A stretch of 64,000 bases of DNA, taken from positions 3,596,001 to 3,660,000 of the forward strand of contig JAMXDE010000003.1 in NCBI GenBank assembly GCA_026770025.1. The letters run 5' to 3'. Below, piece by piece: positions 1-10,100 of this stretch (position 1 is its first letter; the number at the start of each line of letters is the position of its first letter). The DNA comes from Craspedostauros australis (lineage: Eukaryota > Bacillariophyta > Bacillariophyceae > Mastogloiales > Achnanthaceae). The notes under the pieces were generated by a model. It searched no databases, had not been told where the DNA came from, and worked only from the letters and a program-made list of their open reading frames with translations. A program made the translations under genes and the position numbers.

Positions 1-98
1 TGCAAGTACAGGATCCATCGCAAAACCAAACCACAGTAGGACCAACACAGCCGCAGCAGCACAACAATCCGATCGTCCCTTCCCTGCATCCGACAAAC

Positions 99-1446
99 AT
101 GAAGTTCATCAGCATCACCACAGCCGCACTCTTGCTGGCGCAGACCGAAGCGTTTTCGGTCTCCCCGTCGCATCCATCACAGACCAGCGCAGCGGGCACA
201 TCGGGCGCTGGCCGTGCATTCTCGCCGTCCCCGCTGTTCATGGGACGTGCCGCAGCAGTGCGTGCAGCCACCAAGTCCAAGACCGATGCCAAGAAGGCCA
301 AGATCAACGCAGTCTACGGGAAGAAGATCATCATGGCCGTCAAGAGCGGCGGATCGCCGGATCCCAACGCCAACCGCGGTCTCGCCGATGTCATCAAGCA
401 GGCCAAGGCCAACAACGTGCCCGTGGATGTGAGTGGGTGCTGTGCCCTGCTGTGTTGAAATACAATGTGATACAATGCAATGCAACGCAATGCAATGCAA
501 CGTGGCTTGATGTACCTGCATTCTCGCGCTCACAAATCATTGCCTCCATTGCAAATCATCCATCCAATGCAACAACAAACAATTCCGCTCGTGTGTGCGG
601 TTGTGTTGCGTTCGCTGCGCCGCCGCCAACACCCTTGACACTGCACCTGCAGAACATCAACCGAGCCATCAAGCGCGCCTCCGAAGCAACGGCCGGAGAT
701 TTCAGTGAGTCCACATTCGAGGCATACGGCTTCGGCGGAGCTTCGATGGTCATCAACGTGCTGTCGGACAACGCCAACCGTGCTTCCGCCGACGTCAAGT
801 CCACCGTCAACAAGCGCAGCGGCAAGATTGCGGAGCAGGGATCCGTCCTCTTCATGTACGATCGTAAGGGCAAGGTGGAGGTCGCCGCGCCTGAGATTGA
901 CGAAGAGGCGTTGCTGGAATTGGCCATCGAGGCTGACATTGAAGACTTTGCAATCGTTGAGGTGCGTCACATTGCGTTGCGTTGGGTTGGGCTGTGTGCT
1001 AAAGTTGGATGACGGTGACTGTGCACCGATATCATTGTGCACGTGTATGCGCATGTGTATGTGCATGCGGTTCGTCTTCATCATTGCGTGGTGCGGAATA
1101 GCTGCATACTCGTACATACCCACCCGTTTGTCTCACATGCTCATGGATCATGGACATTGATTGCCTTTGGCTGCGTGCGATATGACATGCTTCATTTTGC
1201 GGGGGAATGGCATTGCAGGGTGACGAGGAGGGTACATCGATCGTGTACATAGAACCAAAGGACACCGCAATCATGTTCGATGTGCTTAAGGGCATGGGCT
1301 TCGAGGACGCAAAGCTGTCCCTCTCCTGGGTCACCAAGGCCCCAGTGGAATGCACGGACGAGGACTTCGACAAGAACATGGAGATCATCGATGCCCTGGA
1401 GGAGCTCGACGATGTGGACAGCGTGGAGCACAACATGTCAAATTAA
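99..1446 (+). CDS. yebC: Plastid-targeted YebC/TACO1-family protein, three exons
   Basis: Spliced model join(99..428,653..961,1219..1446), 288 residues; both introns begin GTGAGT/GTGCGT, end CAG and are phase 0. The YebC/PmpR/TACO1 family binds nucleic acid or the ribosome and acts in transcription or in translation of difficult peptides in bacteria and organelles. Family landmarks in order are a lysine-rich N-terminal helix, a GGSPDPNANRGL segment, and NNVPVDNINRAIKRA, which is rebuilt exactly across the first splice. Then follow a YGFGG stretch and the acidic C-terminal domain ending at a TAA. The first 23 residues look like a signal peptide with a TEA|FS junction, the diatom plastid-import pattern, so I infer a plastid rather than mitochondrial location. 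Length fits the roughly 240-residue family plus a bipartite presequence. Confidence 0.9.
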
Positions 1447-2431
1447 ATGGACATGGCATCCTTGTGTCATGAACTGGAGTTTGAAGCAATTGGAAGTGTC
1501 TGGCGTGAAATGTAAACAATGCGCGGCGCTGCTTCTTCCGCGTGAGTGTTATCCTTCTGTACCGTCAAGGCAGAGCGCGAGAGAGATCGTTCAAAGGTCG
1601 AAGGCGAGAGAATAGCAAACCAAGAGGCAGCGCTGGAGACTATGCGAGGGCAAAGTGCAAGAGCAGAAAGTGGGATGGAATGACTGACTGAAACGCAGGC
1701 TGGAGAGTTTGGTATAGCCACCCATCGCTTCATCGATCGGTGGAGTGATGAATGGATTGGCTGATTGAAGAGGTGGTTGTGAGATTAAAGCACGACGCCC
1801 AACAGGAACAAGTGCCGACTTAGCAATCGTCCTTGATCTTTCTTCTATCCCAACCGCGACGCGCACAAGTATGGCCCCTGCACTCCTCTCTCTCTCTCTC
1901 TAGCTTGAGAGTGCTAGAACTCGAGACCATTTCGGAACTGACATAGTTGCGCCACACGATGTTGATGGCTTGGGTATCTTTGTCGCACGCATGACGAACG
2001 AAATTCCCATTTCATCCAATCACGGAACGTTGACACCTTCTTGTCCTCAGCAAAAGATCTGTTTTTTGTGTCGACAGGCGCAGATCGCGCCAACAACCAG
2101 CACCCACCAACCGCAACCAAGTCGACGGGAACAACGACATCGAACGCAACCCATCAAAAGATCGGCGCCTGATCTTCTTCAGAACAGAACAGTGGGAGCT
2201 ACTCGAGTAGGACAGAACATCTCCGCACACAAAGAGACACATCAGAAATCTGGCAGTGGTCGAGATCTGAGAGATAACTATTATTCTGTAATATATTGTA
2301 CGAGCTGCAGCCACGAGCCATAGTACTATACCACGCTTTCATTCCACGCTCCATAGCAAACTCACTCCTCCATCTCCAACGAGGTGATATAGTTACGTTC
2401 TGTTATCTCACGCCATCGCTTGCCCGCCAAC
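1447..2431. other. Intergenic region between yebC and biotin synthase
   Basis: No convincing gene is seen. The stretch holds a (CT)8 run at 1886-1901 and a perfect 12-bp palindrome CTACTCGAGTAG around 2200-2212. It must contain the yebC 3' end and the promoter and 5' UTR of biotin synthase, but I cannot point to individual elements. Confidence 0.5.
1886..1901. repeat. (CT)8 microsatellite
   Basis: Uninterrupted CT dinucleotide run in the yebC-bioB intergenic region. Confidence 0.9.
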
Positions 2432-3811
2432 ATGCCAGCCATTGGAACCATCAGCCGAATGGCAGCCCGCCGCGCATCCAAGCAGCTCGCTGGAAGAATT
2501 GATGTCTGGAGAGCAGGCGCAACAACTCTGCAATGTCAACAACCAGCGAAGGCGTCTCTCTTCTCGACGTCGGTTCAGAAGGACTCTGGGGCTGCCGATT
2601 TGGAGCTCGCCAACGTCGTCCTGGATCGGTACCAGGCCGATGCGACGGCGCCTGCGGCTGGCTCCAGCGCTTCGCAATCGCGTCTTCCCAACAACGACCG
2701 CGCCAGGAATGCGATTTACGAGGAGGAATCTAGCCGTCACATGGGAGGCGTCTCGGCAACCGTGCGACATGATTGGACCAAGGAGGAGATCGCCGGCATC
2801 TACCAACTCCCCTTCCACGAGCTCATGTACCACGCCGGGACCGTCCATCGCATGTACTGGAACCCGGCCGAGGTTCAGCAATGCACCCTGCTCAGCATCA
2901 AGACCGGCGGATGCACCGAGGACTGCTCCTACTGCAGCCAATCGACCCGTCACAAGACCTTCGTCAAGCCAACGCCCACCATGAAAGTGCAGGAGGTGCT
3001 GAAGGCGGCCGCCAGGGCCAAGGAGGCCGGATCCACCCGTTTCTGCATGGGCGCTGCGTGGCGTGAATTGGGCAACAAGAAGAATGCCTTCGGTCATATT
3101 TTGGAGATGGTCCGCGGCGTCAACTCCATGGGCCTCGAGGTGTGCTGCACGTTGGGCATGCTCTCTGCCGACCAGGCCCATCAGCTCAAGGATGCCGGAC
3201 TCTCCGCGTACAACCACAACCTCGACACCTCCCCAGAGCATTACCCCAAGGTCATCAGCACGCGCTCCTACGAGGACCGCCTGCAAACCATTGCCAACGT
3301 GCGCGATGCCGGCATCTCCGTCTGCTGCGGTGGGATCCTGGGACTGGGCGAGGAGGAATCGGACCGCGTCGGTCTGCTGCACGTCCTCGCCACCCTGCCG
3401 GAACACCCGGAGTCCGTCCCGATCAATGCTCTCGTCAGCGTGGAGGGAACTCCGTTGGGAGATGACGATGATATCAGCCGCGTCGACGCCTTCGACATGG
3501 CACGCATGATCGCCACCGCCCGCGTGGTCATGCCGCGCACCATGGTCCGTCTTTCGGCAGGACGCCTCTCCTTCTCCGACGCCGAGCAGTACATGATGTT
3601 CCAGGCCGGCGCCAACTCCATCTTCAACGGAGACAAGCTGCTCACCACCGACAATCCAGAATTCGATGCCGATCAGGCCCTCTTTGACAAGCTCGGCTTC
3701 GTCGGCAAGCCAGCTCACAAGGGCCCGCTCGTTGCACCCGCAGAGCAGGATGGAAAGGTTCACATCACCTACTCTTCGGCAATGGGACAATCCCAACCTC
3801 AATTCGCGTAA
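2432..3811 (+). CDS. bioB: Biotin synthase, mitochondrial, single exon
   Basis: 459 residues. The protein is a radical-SAM enzyme that inserts sulfur into dethiobiotin to make biotin, using a [4Fe-4S] and a [2Fe-2S] cluster. The radical-SAM motif C-x3-C-x2-C is present as CTEDCSYC at residues 161-168, followed by the SQST stretch typical of BioB. The FCMGAAWR and YNHNLDT segments are also family landmarks, and the protein runs to a normal length at both ends. I start at the ATG at 2432 in the context CAACATGCC; an in-frame TTG lies 12 bases upstream but is not needed. The first ~50 residues are Arg/Ser/Ala-rich with almost no acids, which fits a mitochondrial presequence, the usual site of eukaryotic biotin synthase. 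A retrotransposon has landed 211 bp past the stop. Confidence 0.95.
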   Translation: MPAIGTISRMAARRASKQLAGRIDVWRAGATTLQCQQPAKASLFSTSVQKDSGAADLELANVVLDRYQADATAPAAGSSASQSRLPNNDRARNAIYEEESSRHMGGVSATVRHDWTKEEIAGIYQLPFHELMYHAGTVHRMYWNPAEVQQCTLLSIKTGGCTEDCSYCSQSTRHKTFVKPTPTMKVQEVLKAAARAKEAGSTRFCMGAAWRELGNKKNAFGHILEMVRGVNSMGLEVCCTLGMLSADQAHQLKDAGLSAYNHNLDTSPEHYPKVISTRSYEDRLQTIANVRDAGISVCCGGILGLGEEESDRVGLLHVLATLPEHPESVPINALVSVEGTPLGDDDDISRVDAFDMARMIATARVVMPRTMVRLSAGRLSFSDAEQYMMFQAGANSIFNGDKLLTTDNPEFDADQALFDKLGFVGKPAHKGPLVAPAEQDGKVHITYSSAMGQSQPQFA

Positions 3812-4022
3812 ACGCCCCAGCACATCTGCTCTCGATGCCATCAACTTCCTCACTTCCATATCGACTCGTTCCACTCGTACACGTAGTGTGCGGGAGTGCC
3901 AAGACTGTTCCGATCAGGTGTGGGACTACGAGTAGAGCAGAGTCTCATTGCAATTAGTAGTACTCTATTGGGATTAGAAGCAGAAGTTGAAGTAGTCGAA
4001 GAAATTGGAATGCGGTGCACAC

Positions 4023-4039
4023 TTGTCCTCTTGACAAGT
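4023..4039 (+). repeat. 5' target-site duplication of the retrotransposon
   Basis: The 17-mer TTGTCCTCTTGACAAGT recurs exactly at 12721-12737, and bases on either side differ. At this left copy the target is itself an inverted repeat, ACTTGTC-CTCTT-GACAAGT (4021-4039). The pair defines the ends of the inserted element. Confidence 0.9.
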
Positions 4040-4135
4040 CCGTGTGACCCTTCCACCGAGAAGACGTACGTAGGACCGGTACTAAAAAATTTACGTAGAA
4101 CGTGTACAATTACTACCGCAGAAAAACCATCGACC

Positions 4136-6466
4136 ATGGTGCGCACCGACGCAACAAACAGCTCCAGTGGAGCCAGCCCAAAGCACTCCCGAGGTCAGCA
4201 GAGGGCACAGGGACGATCAGGACGAGGAGGCCGTCACAATGGTACCAAGGCCGTGGCGGGGCATGGAGGAGGAGGCCGGAAACAGGCCAGAGAAGCGAGC
4301 AGGAAAAAGGGAGCAAAAAACGACACCAAGTCGGGTGACATCCGTTGGATTTGGAGCCATGACCATGAGAAATCGTGGGGGGACATTCTCCTCGAACGAA
4401 ATCTTTTGACGCGCGACGCCGAACCCTTCACTACGGCTACGGGCGAGGAAGGGGCACTCGATGAAACCATTGCCCATCTCAAGGAAGGTGCACAAGACAT
4501 CAACCGTGGCGTGACCCTCGAAGAGTGGATTGACGCATTCCAAGACGCGTATGATAATAAGCTACATCCAGACAACAACATCAACATCGTGGAACTCATG
4601 GTGCGTCTGGTGGCAACACCCAACATCTTCCCCAGACTGTGGGAAGCCGGAAGCATTAAGTCCACGCACGAGACGGCAGCATGGGTGGCAGCTCGGATTG
4701 TGTTCATGCGCTCCAAGGGCATCGAGTTCGACGGAGAAGAAGAGACGACTACTTCCCCAAACCCAAAGAAAAAGAAGAAGCAACGCAAACCAAGACGCAA
4801 GGTCGTGGCATTTCCAAGGAAAGCGCCTAAGCCAGCACAGCTCCTCAGTGTGAATGACGTCCTAAGCGAATTCCACAAGACCTTTTTCGACATCCGCCTA
4901 CCAATGGCGAGGGAATCCAACGACCCCCTAATCAACCAAGTCATCGACGGTCTCAACAAAGTCAGGGCCTTCATCTTCAGAGCTGATCCCAAAGCGCAGA
5001 TTGTGGCTTGGAGGAAGAGCAAGGAGATGCGTCCATGGACGTCCAAGGATGTCCCATGGACCGCCCGCGAGACGGTAAAACAGTTCACGGAGAGCTTGTA
5101 CGCACGCACCGGATTCAGTACGTATACAAGAATCTGGGTGGCCCATAAGGCCGAAGTGGACGTATTCGAGGACGACGGTACTCTTCAGGCTGCAGCTATC
5201 ACGCTCTCCAAGTCAGACATCCAAGAGCACAACATCGTGACGGCAGGATGGTTGTTCGGGAGTCACAGTACTACCAACAACGACGATCTCGCAGAAGTCA
5301 TTAACGCGAGCGAACTGGTGAAGGGGAACTTCAAGGTCCAGCTACGAATGAAGGAGATTCAACTGGTCAGCAAAAGGAACCGTCCAAAGGACACAAGTGA
5401 CTATTGCAGTCGACCACGTGCCACCCATGTGATGAGCGGGTCCTCGAAGACACAAATGTGCCGAATAGCAATGAAGGAGCTCTTCAACAACCGGTCGGAG
5501 ACCGTGCGACTGTTGGGCAAACAGATGCGATTCATGCCGGACGCGATGGACGCCAGGTTCGAGCATCCCCCATCCGAGTTGGCCAGCCTGAGCAAGATGG
5601 CGGCCCACCAACAAGAGTTCGAAAAAGAAATGAAAGTCCAAGGAGTGCACTCCATCATGCAGTTGGATGTGGAGATTCCCATCTGGAGATTGACTCTCCG
5701 CGAAGTGATCATGAATCTCAGGTCGTTCGACGATCCGGACTATTCCCTTTTCGTGTCCGTCGATACGGATAGAAGCGACTGGACTCAGACCTTCTTCGTT
5801 TTCCACCCGAAGCGAAGAGTCGAAGCACAGGAGCTGATCTCGAAGCTGCCGTTCTTCTGCTACAAGAAACTGGACTACCGCTGCCAAGGATGGTTCACCC
5901 CCCATGCATGGGCTCAGAACGAGCACTATGACGTTGACTGGGAAACGGGGCTTGTACTCAGCAAGGAGGAACAAGAAATGGGACAAATGGTGCAAGCTGG
6001 TCCCAGATTCCTGGACCTGGATACTGAAGAGGCTGCAGGCATGACTCCGGCCGAGATGGGATGGGAAGGATACGTAGACGAGGCAGGCAAGATGAAGCCC
6101 GTCCCGCTTCTCCATTTCGAAGTGGAGCTCACGACAAACCCAAGAACACAGAACGGGGACAATTACACTGTGGGTACTTTCGCCACAGCTTCCCCAGCTC
6201 AACAGGCGAGTCACGTGGCCCAAGCCATATCGAAGGCAGCTACGCACAAGAACGACAACCCAGACGCATTCGTGTCAGACCCCACGGCCAAGACAGACTT
6301 TGACGTGGACCACCCCCAACCAATTGCGGAAGAGGAGGAAGGTGATGAACAGCCAAGCGCTGACGACTCCCAATCAAACGACGACGCGGTCGGAAAAAGC
6401 AGCGATAACATGGACACGAGTTCCGACAAATCCGACAGTGGTGGCGAGGCCACAATCCAAGCATAG
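4136..6466 (+). CDS. Retrotransposon ORF1 (Gag-like) protein
   Basis: 776 residues from the ATG at 4136, whose context ACCATGG is strong. In-frame codons upstream, including an ATG at 4010, lie outside the element or inside its target duplication, so I reject them as the element's own start. The N-terminal ~70 residues are rich in Arg, Lys and Gly (QGRSGRGGRHNG and similar), as expected for nucleic-acid binding. I see no CCHC zinc knuckles. The middle and C-terminal part is globular and resembles the ORF1 remnant in the decayed element at 58.6-61.0 kb. The tail from about residue 715 is acidic and Ser/Asp-rich. ORF1 proteins of LINEs coat the RNA and assist priming; that role here is inferred from position. 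Confidence 0.85.
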   Translation: MVRTDATNSSSGASPKHSRGQQRAQGRSGRGGRHNGTKAVAGHGGGGRKQAREASRKKGAKNDTKSGDIRWIWSHDHEKSWGDILLERNLLTRDAEPFTTATGEEGALDETIAHLKEGAQDINRGVTLEEWIDAFQDAYDNKLHPDNNINIVELMVRLVATPNIFPRLWEAGSIKSTHETAAWVAARIVFMRSKGIEFDGEEETTTSPNPKKKKKQRKPRRKVVAFPRKAPKPAQLLSVNDVLSEFHKTFFDIRLPMARESNDPLINQVIDGLNKVRAFIFRADPKAQIVAWRKSKEMRPWTSKDVPWTARETVKQFTESLYARTGFSTYTRIWVAHKAEVDVFEDDGTLQAAAITLSKSDIQEHNIVTAGWLFGSHSTTNNDDLAEVINASELVKGNFKVQLRMKEIQLVSKRNRPKDTSDYCSRPRATHVMSGSSKTQMCRIAMKELFNNRSETVRLLGKQMRFMPDAMDARFEHPPSELASLSKMAAHQQEFEKEMKVQGVHSIMQLDVEIPIWRLTLREVIMNLRSFDDPDYSLFVSVDTDRSDWTQTFFVFHPKRRVEAQELISKLPFFCYKKLDYRCQGWFTPHAWAQNEHYDVDWETGLVLSKEEQEMGQMVQAGPRFLDLDTEEAAGMTPAEMGWEGYVDEAGKMKPVPLLHFEVELTTNPRTQNGDNYTVGTFATASPAQQASHVAQAISKAATHKNDNPDAFVSDPTAKTDFDVDHPQPIAEEEEGDEQPSADDSQSNDDAVGKSSDNMDTSSDKSDSGGEATIQA

Positions 6467-6843
6467 TCGGCGAAGGATCGGAGGACGCACCATACCCGCG
6501 AGAGTAAGGAGCGACCGCAGACGAATCGCCAGCAGAAAGGCAAGAGGCCCGACAGGACCACTAACGTAAGATTAGAACAACCAAAGGCCCCGACACAACA
6601 AAGTCCAGTCAATCAGAGATCGCCGCAGCCGCCATACCAAAGATCACAGCATCGAAAACAAACGGCAAGCGCGACAGCAGCAACGCAACAACGATAAAAA
6701 AAAGAGGAGAAGGAAAGTCGACAACGGCAGAAACGGCAGCAAAGACGACGACATCGGCGACAGCGAAAGAGTGGTGTCACAACAGCAGTAACCGCAACAA
6801 CGCCATCAACGACGACAACCTCATCAACCGTAACAGCAACGGC

Positions 6844-6904
<61 letters not shown>

Positions 6905-7140
6905 TCAACGACAACAGCAACAGCAACAACAACTACAACAACGACAACGGCGACAACAACAACAACGACAACAACTACACAACAACCAAGCGCAACGGCA
7001 ACGGCAATAGCCACAGCGATAACAGCAGCAATAGCCAAGGCTACAGCTACTGCAACGGCACCAGCAGAGGCTTTCACGGTCACAACGACTACGACTACAA
7101 CAGCGACAACGTCAACGTCAACGACGACGATACAGCCAAC
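6467..7140 (+). other. Inter-ORF spacer of the retrotransposon
   Basis: Between the ORF1 stop and the ORF2 ATG. In the ORF2 frame there is a TAA at 6562-6564, then 192 codons with no stop and no ATG. The codons encode a low-complexity Asn/Ser/Thr-rich stretch that includes the (AAC)20 run. ORF1 and ORF2 are in different frames, so ORF2 must be reached by reinitiation, internal entry or a separate RNA, or by a non-AUG start. Confidence 0.7.
6844..6903 (+). repeat. (AAC)20 microsatellite inside the retrotransposon
   Basis: Twenty uninterrupted AAC triplets, flanked by imperfect AAC/GAC/AGC triplets over roughly 6780-7000. In the ORF2 frame they read as polyasparagine. Confidence 0.95.
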
Positions 7141-10100
7141 ATGAGTGCGACGGCAGCCGGCCAAACGGCAAGAGAGGAGGCAGCAAGTAGGCTAAACGAT
7201 GCTTGCGGAGATGTGATGAACACGAAGACCGACAACGAAATCAGAGTGGTCTTCCAGAATGCGTCTCAAATCCCTCAACACACATACCAACAGAAGAACG
7301 AGGAGATCATCGAATTCATACGGCGGTCCCAGTTGGATGTTCTGACAATGGCGGAGACCAACCTGCGATGGAACCACGTTCAGCCCGCCGACCAATGGGA
7401 GGAAAGGGTTCGTGGGAAGATCAAGCGATCTAAACACGTATTCTCGTACAACCTACATGAGCCAGGCCGAGAGCCATGTCTCTACGGAGGAACGGGCGTT
7501 GTTCTGACCGAACAGTTGTCTGCAAGAACATTCAACTTCGGCGTGGACACCACGGGGTTGGGGAGATGGTCATGGTCCAGGGTGGAAGGCAAGCGGGGCA
7601 AGACGGTGAGAGTAATTGCGGCCTACAGGCCCTGCAAGTCCACCTCAGGGGACACCACAGTGTGGAACCAACAAGCACGCGCACTACAAGCTCAAGGCAG
7701 AACCGAGGACCCACATGAAGCGTGGATAAAGGATCTCCAAGGCCAAGTGAGAGAATGGACGGTGGCAGGTGACTCGATAGTTCTTGGAGTCGATCTAAAT
7801 GAAGACACGGACGAAGGGAGCACAGCTCAGGCCCTCATGACCGTCGGATTGAAGAACGCAGTCTTGGAACGCATCGGTGACGGCGCCAGAAGGGCCACAC
7901 AACAGCGGAACCAAACCAACACGCCCATCGACGCGATTTACGTGTCGGAAGGTGTCGAGATCGTGCGCGCAGGCTACTCAGGGTTCGGTGAGGCCATTCC
8001 TTCAGACCACAGGGCGATCTGGGTGGACCTCAGCTTTCGCCAGTTACTGGGGATTGGGGTCCAACGAGTGAAGTCCACTTCGCCAAGACGGCTGGTGCTT
8101 AGCAACCCCAATGTGGTACGCAGGTACAACGAGATGGTCCTTCAAGAGTACGGGAAACACAACGTGCACCAGCAGGCCATGCATCTGTTCACCAAAGCCA
8201 AGGCACAGGGATGGCAAATAACCCCCGCCCAACGACGGGCCTTCAATGGACTGATGACCCAGATCTACCAAATCAGACGATATGCTGAAAAGCGTAGTCG
8301 GAAGTTGACCATGGGAGAAGTTGCCTGGTCACCCGAGATGCAGACCGCCCGACACCAGGTGCGGCACTGGTCCATTGAGGTGAAACACTGGCGAGGGGTG
8401 AAGACAAGCTCGTCTCTCAGAGCTCGCCTTCGGCTGCAGGCCGGTAGCGAGGGGGCTGAGTCCCTGGAAGCGGCCTTGCAAGCCCAAGCGGAGGCCTATA
8501 AAGCCTACTACCGGCTGAAGAAGGAGCACAAGCAGGCCAGGCAAAACCACCTGGTCGAACTCGCCCGACAGCGGCACGACAGCCGTGAGCAAGAGTATGA
8601 AACAGCCATCAAGACCCTCATGAATCGGGAGCGTCAACGCGAACAAGCTGGACGTCTCCGGGCAGTATTCGGTAGAGGCAAGTCCATGACTACAAAGGTC
8701 CTCTTTACAGACGAAGACGGAGCGATCCACGAGTGTACAGAACAAGACGAAATTGTGGAGGCGTGCGTCATTGAGAACAAGCGAAGATTCTCGCAAGCCA
8801 AGGATACCCCGTGCATGACAGGACGAGGCCGTCAGGTAATGGACAAGATCTGGAACCCGGCGACGGCCGCGGAGCTTCTGCGAGGGGATGCCCGGTCTCA
8901 ATTCGACCACCCGCTCTGGGACTGTCTCATGCAGGCCTTGGAGCCAGTGTCGTGCCAAACGGACGAGTTGACGGTGAAAGAACACGTCAAAGCGTGGCGC
9001 AAGCAGACGGAGCTAACCAACTCCGAGCCTAGTGGACCCCATTTCGGCCACTACAAGGCGGCAGCATACGACACCACCCTCTCCGAAGTGGACATGGCCA
9101 TGCGGGAGATACCATATCAGACTGGTTTCTCCCCGACAGAGTGGCAGCGCATCACGGATGTGGAGATCCTGAAGAAGGCCCAAGTTTTCAACATTGAAAA
9201 AATGAGGACTATACAACTGATGGACTCACAGTTCAACTTGAACAACAAGCGTCTGGGGAAACAAATGATGGCCACAGCGGAGGCACAAGGGTGGCTCTCG
9301 GACTTCCAATTCGGGAGTCGCAAGCGGAGATTGGCAATAAGCGCAGCCTTGAACAAGCAGCTGACGATCGACATCGGCAAGCAAAAGAAAGTGCCAATTT
9401 GGTTCTGTTCTAACGACGCCAAGTCGTGCTACGACCGTATCGTGCCCAACTTTGCGGCCACCGCGATGATGGCGGCAGGTGCCAATCCAGCGGCGACAAG
9501 GTGCATGTTCCAAACGCTACGGGACGCAAGTCACCGTATCAGTACGGCCTTCGGAGTGTCCAGTAGGTCCTATCAAAGTGGGCCGGACTGCAGTATGCAC
9601 GGCATAGGACAAGGCAACGGAGCGGGGCCCGCCATATGGGCGGTGATCAGCTCGGTCATGTTCAAAGCCATGGAGCTTCGGGGACACAAGCAGACCATCG
9701 AATACCCCGAAGGGGTTGGTGCATTTGACTTATTGGGATCGGCCTTTGTGGACGATACCGACCTAGTTACCCTCGGCATTCGCGACAGCGCTACCCCCGA
9801 GAGCTTTGCCCGGATGGTGCAAGACTGGAGCGGCCTCTTGAGGGTTACAGGCGGTGCTATTGTCCCCTCGAAGTCGGCGTGGTGGTCCGTGAGGCCACGG
9901 TTCGAGGAAGGACGGTGGACGTGGGACGACGGGGACGAGCAAGAGGAAATCATCATAGTAGATGGTGACGGCTCCAATAGCGCGATCCCTCGCAAGACGA
10001 TCGCCGAGCCTCTGTTCACCCTCGGCGTTTTCCTGCCGTTTGACGGCGTCGACGACCAGCAGGTCCAGGTGCTGCGGAAGAAGTCAGAAGACTTCGCGGG

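Noticed and set aside
2408..3874. 488-codon minus-strand open frame opposite biotin synthase
   Set aside because: A shadow of the GC-biased bioB coding strand; no recognisable domain, and the plus strand is a clear BioB.
3896..4135. N-terminal extension of the retrotransposon ORF1
   Set aside because: It would begin outside the element or within its target duplication; the ATG at 4136 has a strong context inside the element.
6613..7164. 183-codon minus-strand polyvaline-type frame
   Set aside because: A direct consequence of the AAC-repeat spacer on the other strand.
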